Source of the DNA: Dirofilaria immitis
Lineage: Eukaryota > Nematoda > Chromadorea > Rhabditida > Onchocercidae
DNA length: 64,000 bases
Assembly (NCBI GenBank): GCA_024305405.1
Contig: JAKNDB010000096.1
Span: 62,001-126,000, forward strand
Reading direction: 5' to 3'
Position numbers and translations under genes: made by a program. Under the pieces are notes generated by a model. The model was not told where the DNA came from, made no database searches, and saw only the letters and a list, made by a program, of their open reading frames with translations. The first letter of the stretch is position 1. Each line of letters opens with the position of its first letter. Positions 18,225 through 32,731 of the stretch are shown one piece after another.

Positions 18225-20006
18225 CATTGTTTGATTGTTTTACATATTTAAAATTTGATTCAAATGGCTAAATTTTTCATAGAATGATTCAAGATAAATA
18301 TTTTGAAGAAGAAATGAAATCTATAGGGTAAATTTAAGCTTTAGCAAAAATCGATAAATCCATAGAGTTGTTTTCCATTATCTTTTCTGAAATTTAAGGT
18401 TTGTTGAAGATAGTTTCATTTATGAATTCGGACTTAATTGGAAGTAGGAAAGACTGGAAGTAGGAAGGTTTTTAGTAAAAACGATTTATTTAAAAGGAAT
18501 ATTGTTGAGGATGCTGCTCAAAAAAGTGAAAACCGTCTCCAATCAAGCTAAGATATATATCATCTACTGACATGGCATTATAAGAAACATTTTTGAAATT
18601 TTAATACTCTATAATCTTCAAAATCGGATTAATTTGCCCAAAGCACATCCAGATCGCTAAATTTCCATTGTCTCCAATGCCAAATATGTGAAAATGATTT
18701 AAGTAAACACATTAATAATGTCAATGAAATGATCTATACCCCTGTCAAGGTCAGATTCCCAGATGGCCATCGAGATCAGATTACGGATGACCAACGAGGT
18801 CAAGGTTCATCAAAGACTCTACCGACATCGCCAGATATTTTTCGACACAATAAAATCAGTAATTGATATATGAGGGCATGCGTCTCATCACAGAGTCATT
18901 TTACCAAACATGGCAATTAATTTGTCGAGTTGATGAAGCCCATCCTACTCTAAAATTGGGGTTAAAGTTCAATTTTAAACACACTATTGTGGAGTACGGA
19001 ATATTGCACTAGTTTGAGGAGAATTATTCTTCCAATTCCAACTCGCAACACTTACACAGGAAAGCAGCACCGGTGACAAACTATCTTATCGATCTCAAAA
19101 AGCCCAATCAGTTCTTAACCGGATTGTATGATGGCATGCAAAGGACCAGACCCCTCCACAGCAGGAGTATCGGCTTCCAACTATGAGGACTGCAGTACGT
19201 TTTCATAGATGCTTTAATTAGGGCTGTGTAAAATGGAGTTGTCATGATGTTAAGCCTGTTGGCAGAGGTGGGCTAGGTTATTTCATTATGTCGGCGGCCT
19301 AGGGGTTCTTGAATGAGTTAGGTGTTTTGGGTACCGTGGTCGTAAAGTGGAAACTTCTCGAATTATCAGCTGATTATTGGATTTTCCGATACTCTGCTAC
19401 TATCAGGAACTATTTGAATTATTCAAGACTCTCTTTTCTCGAATTCCCACATTCATACGAGAACGGTGGGTGACTCTTGCTCGTGTACGGTAATTGACTA
19501 GATTGAAGGCACTATAGACGACTAATGTCGGTAGCTGTCTAATCATAATAACTAAATAATTGCTTTTATTATGCTCATTTCTTTTTGTCTGAATTTAAAA
19601 ATTGAATTAAATTTTTGGTTAGTAGTTCATTTTAAACTTTGCATGAAGTGAAGTAAGATACTAGAAAATTTTGAAGAAAAAGTAAGTGAAACTTTGGTAA
19701 GAAAAAGTCACTGTTTCGTAAAACGTGATTTATGCTTAAATTATTTCATTTTCTTATTTATTTCATTCCATTAATTTTACCCTTTTATTTTTTTCTTTGT
19801 AACATGATCATTTCATTTTTTGCATTTTCCTGATTTTTTCATGACTTTTCCTTACTTTGTCGGTAATGTATCTCTACATTTTGCTCAGATGTCCCATTTT
19901 GTCATGAGACATGATAGGAAATGACGGTGTAACTCACTTCGAAGACCTATTTAATAAAATTGTTATTTGAATTAAACATTCGAAAAATTTTCACTTAAAA
20001 ATTTTT
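18225..20006. other. Intergenic with a GC-richer block, CDKAL1 to Nudix gene
   Basis: 1.8 kb spacer. From about 18,720 to 19,560 the composition is visibly less AT-rich than the flanks and contains short open frames, but none encodes a family I know. The rest is AT-rich with nothing recognisable. Confidence 0.5.
18747..18804. repeat. Degenerate 24-bp tandem repeat
   Basis: GGTCAGATTCCCAGATGGCC followed by GATCAGATTACGGATGACCA, each ending in a CGA, and then a third start GGTCAAGGTT. The two full units match at most positions. Confidence 0.55.
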
Positions 20007-21001
20007 ATGCCATTTTCAGTATTCGGTAGCAATGACTTTACTGTAACACCCAATCGGTTGTTTTGGCTAATGCGGAAGAATAATGGAGAGAGAGTGCGAG
20101 ATGCTGAGGGATTTCGTCTACGAGCTGCTGGGATATGCATCCGCGGTGAGGGTAGCAGTCAGGAAATATTGTTAATTACCGGTGGGAAGGACGATGGTCG
20201 ATGGATCATTCCAGGTGGCGGCATTGAGAAGGATGAAAATGAATCGGATGCTGCTTTGCGTGAGGTTTTTGAGGAAGCCGGAGTTAAGGCGGAAATTTTG
20301 GCTCGTGTGGGGAATTTAGGGTTAGTATCTTTTTATTTTTATGACTGCTTGAAATGTGTGTTAAAATTTAAGGATTGAAACAATGTAATCTATGAGTTTT
20401 CTAAATTTGAATTTCTTATAAGACAAATAGAGAAGTAATAAATAAATGAAAAGATAAAGAAAAATTAAAATAAGTGTATAAATGAGATAAACTATAGTCC
20501 TCACTATGTTAGCCATGAAGTCGTACCTGCCCCTCATATGATGTTGACATTATCGAAGTTTTTACTTTCATAATTCAGTACAACATTGTAGCAGCATCTG
20601 ATTATAAATCAGTTGTTCAAGTATTTTGTTTTTATTGGTACTCACGTTAAGTTTTGGAATGTAAAAAATTGCTGGCAGTGAAGGAATGATGCAAAGAAAT
20701 TTTTAACTTGTTCTCAGTTTTAAGTTTTTTTATAGTGCGTATAAGATGAAGAAAATGACGAATTTTTAGTTATCACAAACAAATCTAATTCAGATTTTTA
20801 TTCTATACAATTGAGTTCAAAATTTAGAATGAAGAAAGACGACATCGGACGGTGGTATTTCTATTAACGGTTAAGGAAGAATTAAAGGAGTGGGAAGATG
20901 GCTGTTTTGGTCGACAGCGGGAATGGGTAAGCTTAGAAGAAGCATTGCGACGGGTGAAGCATTCGCAAACATGTATTATTGAACACATTTGTAGAATGTA
21001 G
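20007..21001 (+). CDS. Nudix hydrolase, diphosphoinositol polyphosphate phosphohydrolase (DIPP) type
   Basis: DIPP enzymes (NUDT3 family) remove the beta-phosphate from inositol pyrophosphates and cleave diadenosine polyphosphates in the cytosol. Two exons, 20007-20324 and 20828-21001, give about 163 residues. The Nudix box GX5EX7REUXEEXGU is complete at residues 71-93 (GGIEKDENES...REVFEEAGV), preceded by GRWIIPGGG. Exon 2 has the DIPP-typical RRHRTVVFLL, then a WED and REWVSLEEAL. Phase favours the GT at 20325 over the one at 20321. The start is uncertain: ATG 20007 gives a 21-residue extension with no match, and a TTTTCAG lies at 20014-20020, so the ATG at 20070 (MRKNNGE), which fits the family N-terminus, may be the true start after trans-splicing. 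Confidence 0.9.
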
Positions 21002-21996
21002 CTCAAATTGGTTTTCATTGTGTTCATTCTCTTCGTCTTTTTTTTGTTGCGGGACGATACGGGAAATATCATGATCAGAGAAGCTTCGGCTTTAATTTTA
21101 ATTACTTTTTTTTTCTGAAGGTTTTGCTATATTTTCAAATTAAACTTTACATTGAAATTTGAATTTGAAGCTATTTTGTTCATTGTGGTGTATCATGTTT
21201 TGAGTGTGTCTTTTTATTAGTAATTATGATTTTATTGCTTGTGGTTATTGATACGGTCGATCTGAAGCATATTCTTATTGAGCTGCACTTTTCGCTTTCG
21301 AAAATTCCATGTTCGATTCGGATAACTGTTATTAAAGTGATGGGTTCCATTCTCACTGTTTCGCTTCACATCGGTGCTTTCCATTACACTTCATTTGAGA
21401 GCTTCAACAATCAAAGATGTTTAGTCTCCTGCTTATTCATTTATTTGGTTCTTGTCTCTTACTGTGTGCTGCTATCAGTAAATTCATTTATATTTATATG
21501 ATTATTTTCCCTTGTACAACCCAGTCACTATTTTCTTGATCTCGTTAGATCAAGTTCTGTCCAAAAATGGCTCTTGTTACGAAATTATTTTTTTATTCTT
21601 TCGTTTGCAATAGTATTTTGCAAGACGTTACTTATTATGAACAATAAACTGAAAAAATTCTAATCGCTGGAATTTTGAACAGTGAATATTATAATCATTG
21701 TCAAACCATACAGAAATTAAAACTCATGGGTTGAATCTTATGCTGATAAACATTATGGTTCAAGTTTTAGTACCAGTTTAGTGAAAATGAAGATTATCAA
21801 AGAGTTTCAATAGTAAAGTTGGATAAGAAAATATAGAACTAAAATTTTGACTGTAACAATCTATGATATCCTAGATTTTATAGTTAATTACAAAAACAAA
21901 ACAACCTCAAACATACCGAGACTTGCAAAAAAGCCAACAATTTGAAAAATATCACAAAATAAAAACCATAGAAATGAAAGAATGAAGGTGGTTTCA
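21002..21996. other. Convergent intergenic region (Nudix gene and ARFRP1 3' ends)
   Basis: AT-rich spacer between convergent genes, presumably both 3' untranslated regions. The open frame at 21226-21501 has no recognisable motif and I do not call it. Confidence 0.5.
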
Positions 21997-23730
21997 TCAA
22001 CTGAGATCAATGAAGGCATCAGTCCGTGTTAGCACCGTACAAAGCCATCGCATACAACGCTCAATATTGAGACCTTGTAATGCGGATATGGGAATGAGAG
22101 CTAGATCACCCATGTGTCTATCATCTGTGATTAAAAGTCTGATTATTTCTGTTCCTGTGCATTCTTCTACGTCGCTTTTGTTACAAACCACCAAAATTGG
22201 CATTTTCTGAACAACTTCATTGTCCATGACTAATTCTGAAACTAAATTTTCAGACATTTCAAATTTGTTTAAAATTTTAATATTTTGTGCGATTTCTTTA
22301 GTTGAGAAAAATCCTTTTTGATACTTGGGAGTCTTGATTTAAATCTTGAAAATATTAGGACAATATTTACAAACTTACTGAAGACTTCGCCAACTTCTGA
22401 AAATCGATCAGAATCACAGGAATCAACCACAAATATAAGTGCTTGACAATCCACGAAGTACTTCTCCCAAAGCGATTGCAGTTCTTTTTGTCCTCCAACG
22501 TCCCAGAAAGTGAGACAAAGAGAGCCCAGTACAACTGTTCCAACTGCAACAATTGCTATACAACTCAATCTGAAGTATCTTATCTTGAAAAAATCTATCA
22601 TTGGTTCTTATAATTTCATAATTTATAATTTCTTTGCTTAACATTGTGTTGTCTTAACTAATATGTTAAATTTTTCGTTCCGAAAAAATGAGAACAAACT
22701 AATCATAATTTTTATTACAGTGATATAGATCAATAAATGGATGAGATTATATAATTTCACAACGGAAGTACGATTGAAAAAAATGTTTCGTGGTAATGAA
22801 TTTTGTTGTGCTCAGATAAGCAAACCTATCCGGAAAAAAGAAAGAGTGATTAAAAAGAAGACATCCAACGGAATGCAATGTAACGCAAATGTTTTCATTT
22901 TCTCCATAGGAAGTAAAACGTTCTATTTGATTAGGATATAATGAAGATAAAAATTTTCAAAAAACTTTTTTGGATTTCGAAATTTTTGATTTTAAATTTC
23001 TTTGGAGTAAAATTTGAGGACCTTTTTACTACTGTTATTTTTAAAAACATATAAACAGTTTTTTTTTATATATATTAACATGCCATGTTATATCAATATT
23101 GCATATTTTTAATAGAGGAGGAATTTTTTAATTTTGCGCTAATTTCGCATGATTTCTTAAGAACATCAAAAACTGACTCACCATTCAAACCAACGGTGCT
23201 CGTAATTTTCGGCGGATTTAACATCTGATAATTCTTTATAAATTTCGATTTAATTTGCTCCAAAAAGGTCTGAAAACAATTTATATTTTGTTTTTATCTG
23301 AAATAAGATAACTTTACAGTATCTTGCACAGTTGGTTCCCTAACAATTATTGGTCGTTAAAAAAGACATATCATTTTATTAGGCTGCAAAATCAATGAGA
23401 AAATGTAAAATATGGAAATGAAGAAGAGAAAATAAAAATGATTTCATTAGCTTTTAGTAGTTTAGAAGATTTTAAAAGTCCAAAAAACTATAAAAATTTG
23501 TCTCAAAAAAGTGTAAAATTTCGCTAGAAAATCTTATAAATCTTGCATCATTTCAAAAGAATAATCTAAGAAAATAGTAAAAATTTTAAATTTCGGTAAC
23601 GATTTTATGTTATATCATTAATTCCAAAAACACTTACCGTTTTCCCAGCATTATCCAATCCGATAATGACAATATAATAATTACTTTGTTGCCTCAAACG
23701 TTGCCATATGCCAACTCCAAGTGTATACAT
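21997..23730 (-). CDS. ARFRP1: ARFRP1, ADP-ribosylation-factor-related GTPase
   Basis: Arf-family small GTPase of the trans-Golgi, acting upstream of ARL1 and golgin recruitment. Exons on the minus strand: 23638-23730, 23182-23269, 22379-22543, 21997-22235, phases 0, 1, 1; 194 residues with no frame break. Motifs: P-loop GLDNAGKT at the end of exon 1, switch-I threonine in ITSTVGLN, switch II WDVGGQKELQSLWEKY, and guanine-binding NKSD in place of the usual NKQD. The N-terminus MYTL has no glycine at position 2, which is the ARFRP1 rule and separates it from myristoylated Arf/Arl proteins. The last exon starts after TTTCAG at 22236-22241; this choice gives the same spacing to the NKxD loop as in the human protein. 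Confidence 0.95.
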
Positions 23731-24188
23731 TTTTTTTTATCTAACAAATATACTTCTCTCTGTTATCCGACGAACATATCGAAAGAAAACAACATCCTAA
23801 AATTTATTCAAGATGAAAATTTCGAGAAAATAAATTTGTATATGCAAAGAAGTAATTTATAATCAAAAACATCACTATATACTAGGTTCAGCGTAATCCC
23901 GAATCATTTCAGATTCAGAGCATAATTCCATCAATCCAGGTTTGGCATTGTGGGCATTTCAATCAAAGTTCTGCATTTAATTACAATCCATTATCATCGG
24001 TATTTTTTATCCCCATCTAGAAGTTCCCAATATCTCAGAATCGCCGTCCCTGAACGATATCAACAATATCCTTCAACCATCACATCTTCTAGGTGACATA
24101 TGTTGTCGTAGTTGTAAACTACTTTGAATCTCCCACAACGAAATATTGACTACATAAGGACAATGAGGATGGGAGAAAGGCGGAATGT

Positions 24189-24830
24189 TCACGTGATGGT
24201 GCATAGAATTGGTGGGCTTGTTGAATCAGATAAGCTTAGTAAGGAAATAATTCTAAAGTAGTATTCACGTGATGAAGCAAAAAGTTGGTAAGCTTGTTAA
24301 ATCAGATAAACCTGGCTGAGGAAATAATTCTAAAATAGTATTCACATGATGAAGCGAAAAGTTGGTATATGCTATATTGGTAAATTTTTCTCTCTCTCTC
24401 TCTCTCTTTCTCTCTTCCTCTCCATTCATCTCTCTCTCCATTTCAATGTTTCAAATCTGAGGCTTATGGAAATCAGATAAGCCTGGCTGGGGAAATAATT
24501 CCATAATAATATTCACGTGATGAAATGAAAAATTGGTATATGCTATATTAGTAGATCTCTCTATCTCCTTCTCTCTTTCCCTCTCTCCCTTTCTCCTCTC
24601 TCTCTCTTTCTCTCTCCATTTCAGTGTTTCAAATCTCAGGCTTGTTGAATTAGATAAGCCTGGCTGGGGAAATAATTCCATAACAATATTCATGTGATGA
24701 TATGAAAAGTTGGTATATGGCTATATTAGTAGATCTCTCTATCTCTTTCTCTCTCTCCCTGTCTCTCCTTCTTTTCTCTCTCTTTACTCTCTCCATTTCA
24801 ATATTTTAAATCTCTGTTTATTTTCTTGTC
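24189..24830. repeat. Minisatellite with embedded CT-rich tracts, about five units
   Basis: The landmark TTCACGTGATG (or TTCACATGATG/TTCATGTGATG) occurs near 24188, 24264, 24342, 24512 and 24690. Each copy is preceded by TCAGATAAGC-like sequence and GGAAATAATTC. The first units are about 76-78 bases apart; later ones are 170-178 apart because each contains a CT-rich stretch of about 50-90 bases followed by CCATTTCAATGTTTCAAATC. Confidence 0.85.
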
Positions 24831-25456
24831 TTCTTCTTTATAGGTCAAACATTTTATTTTGACCTGTTTGGTATTAAATGTAATTATGTTGCGATATCAT
24901 AATATGGCGAATTTATTTCATGTATATTTTATAGTTTACCTTTTGTTTATATATATCATGCGGTATTCACTTCCAAATATTGAAGGACAAAGAGATCAAA
25001 TTGCCTGAAGTAAACAATGGACAGTGGATATTGGAATTTATCGAATTATTCAATCTTTTCCTGTATTTTCTCATCATTATGTTTTTTTTTTTTTTTTTAA
25101 ATTAGTTAGAGGAAAAGAAAAAGAGAGGAGAGGAAGAGAGAAGGGATTTACTGATCGTGTTAGATGTATATAAAAATAATTATTGAATATTTTCTTTGCT
25201 CTTTACATTTCTATGTTCTTTTACATTCTCAAATTTTAATCTGATAAAAGTGAGAGAAAAAAGGAATAATTTTTTTTTCTTCGGCATACAACGCATTCAT
25301 GGAATCATTGCTGATCTCTTAAATCGTTTAATAATATCAATAATCAATAACATCAGTAATGGTTTTATGAAGGATCGATCATTGGTTTGAAACGTATTTT
25401 TCAAATTTTACTTCGATGTTAATGTATGGATTAACATCGAAACATTAGCACTGCAT

Positions 25457-25510
25457 TTTTTTTTTTTTTTGAATTTTAGGTTTGAGTTATAAAATCAACG
25501 AAAACGTGAG
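25457..25510 (+). other. Acceptor-like site upstream of GOLPH3 start
   Basis: A T-rich tract ending GAATTTTAG at 25471-25479, 31 bases before the GOLPH3 ATG. It could be a spliced-leader trans-splice acceptor or the 3' end of a 5' UTR intron. Sequence alone does not decide. Confidence 0.4.
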
Positions 25511-29562
<4,052 letters not shown>

Positions 29563-31495
29563 TTTTGCATTGAAATTTTAATTTATTATATGAATGAAAT
29601 TGTTGCATTTTTGGAAAAATTTAATTTCAAAGGTTACTGTGGAATTTTTAAATTTTATTTAGGATAACATTCTGAGAAACTATTCCAATGATCAATTTCT
29701 ATATTCATTCTGTGAACTTCTTTATTATTTCTTTCATTATCTTCCATTTATTAGTTTTCAACACAATGCGTTGTTTCTAAAATGTTTCGTACCCTGCAAT
29801 TAAAGCATAAATTGTAAAATATCAAAATATCAGACTAATAGACAGATATTATTGCTAAGCAAGCTACCTCGATTATTATTTGCCTTACTTGCTGAGCAAA
29901 CATATTTTATTTATGTTTGTGATGTAACTTGGTAGCCATCTCTCATATTTATTTATTTAGTAAATGAAGTATTATTTCTTCCTTCAATTTTTGGTTAATT
30001 CAAAGAAGTTTTGGAATGGAGATTAAAATTTCTCTTTGCAATTGATTGTTTTAACAAATCATTATAATTATAATAGTTGAGTGTCAGTGAACGTTGATGC
30101 GTTTGTATGTATGTTTGTACATGTATATGCTTGAAAGTATCTTCAATATGGAATTTAAGGCGATTTATGTGCCTTCATTGCCATTTTTTTGGGTATTATT
30201 TTTCTATCATTATATTTTAAGCTATTTAAGCTACTTTTTTTTGCTAATTAGATTATCTCTCTATGTAAATTGCTTTGCAACCCAAATAGCAAAACATTTT
30301 TATATGCTATTTTCTTGTTTTTGCTAATTTTATTTGCAATTTTGGAATGAATCTTAAATTCTCAATTCGGAATGAGTCGTTTTGAAGACTTTTTTGCACT
30401 TTTATTTTTTATTAGAAGATTTTCTGACTATAAGGTGTCTGTAATAGTTATGACAGAATGAGGTGCGAAAAATATGTTTATATTGGTTGGCGATTAATCT
30501 TATCAGACTAGTGTGATAGCTAACATTATAAGCTATTAAGATAGGAATGATCATGCAGACATGAGATATCAAAATGCTGTTTCGTGTTTTTAGTTTTACT
30601 TATTATTCATTGCATTTAATCAATCATTATTATTCCCAAAATGCTTTTTCAAATTTAATTTGGACGAAGTTTTGTCCTTAAATTATATTCTCTGCAATAT
30701 CGTTGTATTACTTTATTTTCAATAGTTAATAAAATGCATGTTTTGCTTAATATCATTCCTTCATTCTTATTTCGCTTATTTCTCGATAGTTGATAGTAAC
30801 AAGTAATGTATGCGATTGAGTTAACATAACTAACTCTCGTAAAGCTAGATCTTTCTGTATTTGAGCAAATAAACTTTCAAAGCTGCACTTGGATTCATTG
30901 TTTCATTTGAGGTAGAGGCCGCATTATCAGGACCGCCTTTGGTTATTAGGAAGGGAGTCGTCGTGAGATGGCAACATTCATTCTAGCTGACTAAGCATGG
31001 TTTACTTTGTATTATTACGTATGAATCGTTAGAGGATTCGGACAGAAGATTCGCTCCAGCTAGGTCTGATATCGATGTTGACATGGGGACCTTTACCCAT
31101 AAACTTAGCGTGCGGTTTTTGCTTGTTATACCAATGGAAGGGAAAGTAACGTATTTACGGGAATTAAATAAAAACGGTTACTCGGATTCCAATCACCAAA
31201 CTTTGATAAAAGGATGGAATATTAAAAAGGATAGTATCAAGAGATCGGCAGTATTCGATGCTTAATTCCATTACACAAGACAGTAGACAAACACTATTAC
31301 TTGGTAATCAGTGCTACATACTGCGTGCAAGATAACACTGTAAATTATTTGTTCCCTCTACTCATCCTTCTTAAAATTCTTTTTGCATATTAATCGAAAG
31401 ATTAAATTGTTATCATATATATTCATCTAATGATATTATAGTATCAGGTAGATTTGTTTGTGGCAGTAGATAAAATTTTTTGAAAATCAGCAAGG
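29563..31495. other. Intergenic, GOLPH3 to RPS10
   Basis: 1.9 kb spacer. The first 1.3 kb is AT-rich with T-rich small frames. From about 30,890 to 31,270 the composition is less AT-rich, including GGTAGAGGCCGCATTATCAG and an open frame at 31083-31265 that I do not recognise. The RPS10 promoter should be at the right end. Confidence 0.45.
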
Positions 31496-32359
31496 ATGTT
31501 GATGCCAACAAAAAATCGGAAAGCTATATACGAATATTTGTTTAAAGAAGGCGTATGTGTAGCGAAAAAGGATTATAATTTGAAGACACATCCAGATATA
31601 CCGAATGTAACCAATTTGGAAGTGATCAAAGCTTGCAAAGTAAGGCATTTTTATTATTTAATTTTTTTATTTTTACATATCGAGTGTCTTACTAATTATT
31701 TGCCTATATGCAACTGAATATGTTGCTTTATATTGAATTTAGGTTTTTGTTAAAAAAAGTATGCATGTACAAGTTTTTTAATATATCTTGTAAACAACGC
31801 TGTATAAATCATTAACGTTATGTGGTGGAAAATATGACACATTTCTTTTAAAATTTTCGGGTAGAAAATTGTTTTAATCGAATTATTGAATTTCAGAGTC
31901 TTGCCTCACGAGAATATGTCAAGGAACAGTTTGCTTGGCGGCATCATTATTGGTATTTGACAAATGAAGGCATTGATTATTTACGAGAATATCTTCATTT
32001 GCCAGCCGAAATCGTCCCATCTACCGTCAAGGCTAAACAGCGAGAGCCAAGGCCTGGATTTGAGCGTATGCCACGAGGTAGTCTTGTTTAGTGTTTAAAT
32101 TTAATGAATTGTAAATCACATTATTTTCTTTTTATGTACCTTGTTAATTGTTCCAGAAATAACTTGGATATATTTGTATACTTCTCAAGATAGTTGCTAA
32201 ATTTCAGTCTTTCTGAAGAATAGATTTATAGGACCGAAAGTAGAGAGTGATAGAGATGCATACAGAACAGCCGAAAAAGTAACTGAAGCAGGTCCAGGTG
32301 CGGCACCAGTATCAGGTTATCGTGGTGGATATGGTCGAGGTGCAGGAACTCTACAGTAA
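31496..32359 (+). CDS. RPS10: 40S ribosomal protein S10 (eS10)
   Basis: Component of the 40S head near the mRNA entry. Exons 31496-31639, 31897-32077 and 32232-32359, phases 0 and 1; 150 residues and no frame break. The N-terminal S10/plectin domain is clear: [20 protein letters not shown], then [20 protein letters not shown] and [14 protein letters not shown]. The C-terminus is Gly/Arg-rich ([11 protein letters not shown]), as in the family. A candidate splice acceptor, GAAAATCAG, ends at 31490, five bases before the ATG, as expected if the mRNA carries a spliced leader. It heads a run of six genes on the same strand. Confidence 0.97.
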
Positions 32360-32731
32360 GACGGTATACAGAAGATGATAATGATTGGGAATGTTGTTTT
32401 TATTGTTATTAATGAATAAATAACTCAAGCTAATGTAATTTTGTACTGCACGAGCAGAAGTATAAACAATATTGCTGCGGCATTATTTTTAGATTAAGCA
32501 TTTAAAAACGAAATTATGGTTCGAATATCAGCCATGAATTAGATAAATGTGGTAAAATATAAATCTTAATTTCAATCGTTCCCTTATCAATGCTGATGCA
32601 TTTGATTGTTCTGAGCAGAAGTTGCACAAAGGATTGCAGGAAGTTAAGGATCGAGGGAAGGAAGTGGAAAGCAGTGTTTGATTTGTTCGTATTTAACGAA
32701 GTAAATCAGACGGAAGCTGTGTTTTTCAGTA
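32360..32731. other. Short spacer, RPS10 to CCDC174
   Basis: 372 bases containing the RPS10 3' untranslated region with AATAAA-like sequence near 32,415. This is the shortest spacing between neighbouring genes in the window. Confidence 0.5.

Larger units (their letters stand above)
23731..25510. other. Divergent intergenic region, ARFRP1 to GOLPH3
   Basis: Both promoters should lie here. The middle is a minisatellite with CT-rich insertions (listed separately), and there is an oligo-T run at 25082-25098. No open frame worth calling. Confidence 0.6.

Noticed and set aside
24451..24693. Minus-strand frame rich in Arg-Glu-Lys
   Set aside because: It is the reading of the CT-rich minisatellite; the repeated peptide simply reflects the tandem DNA unit.
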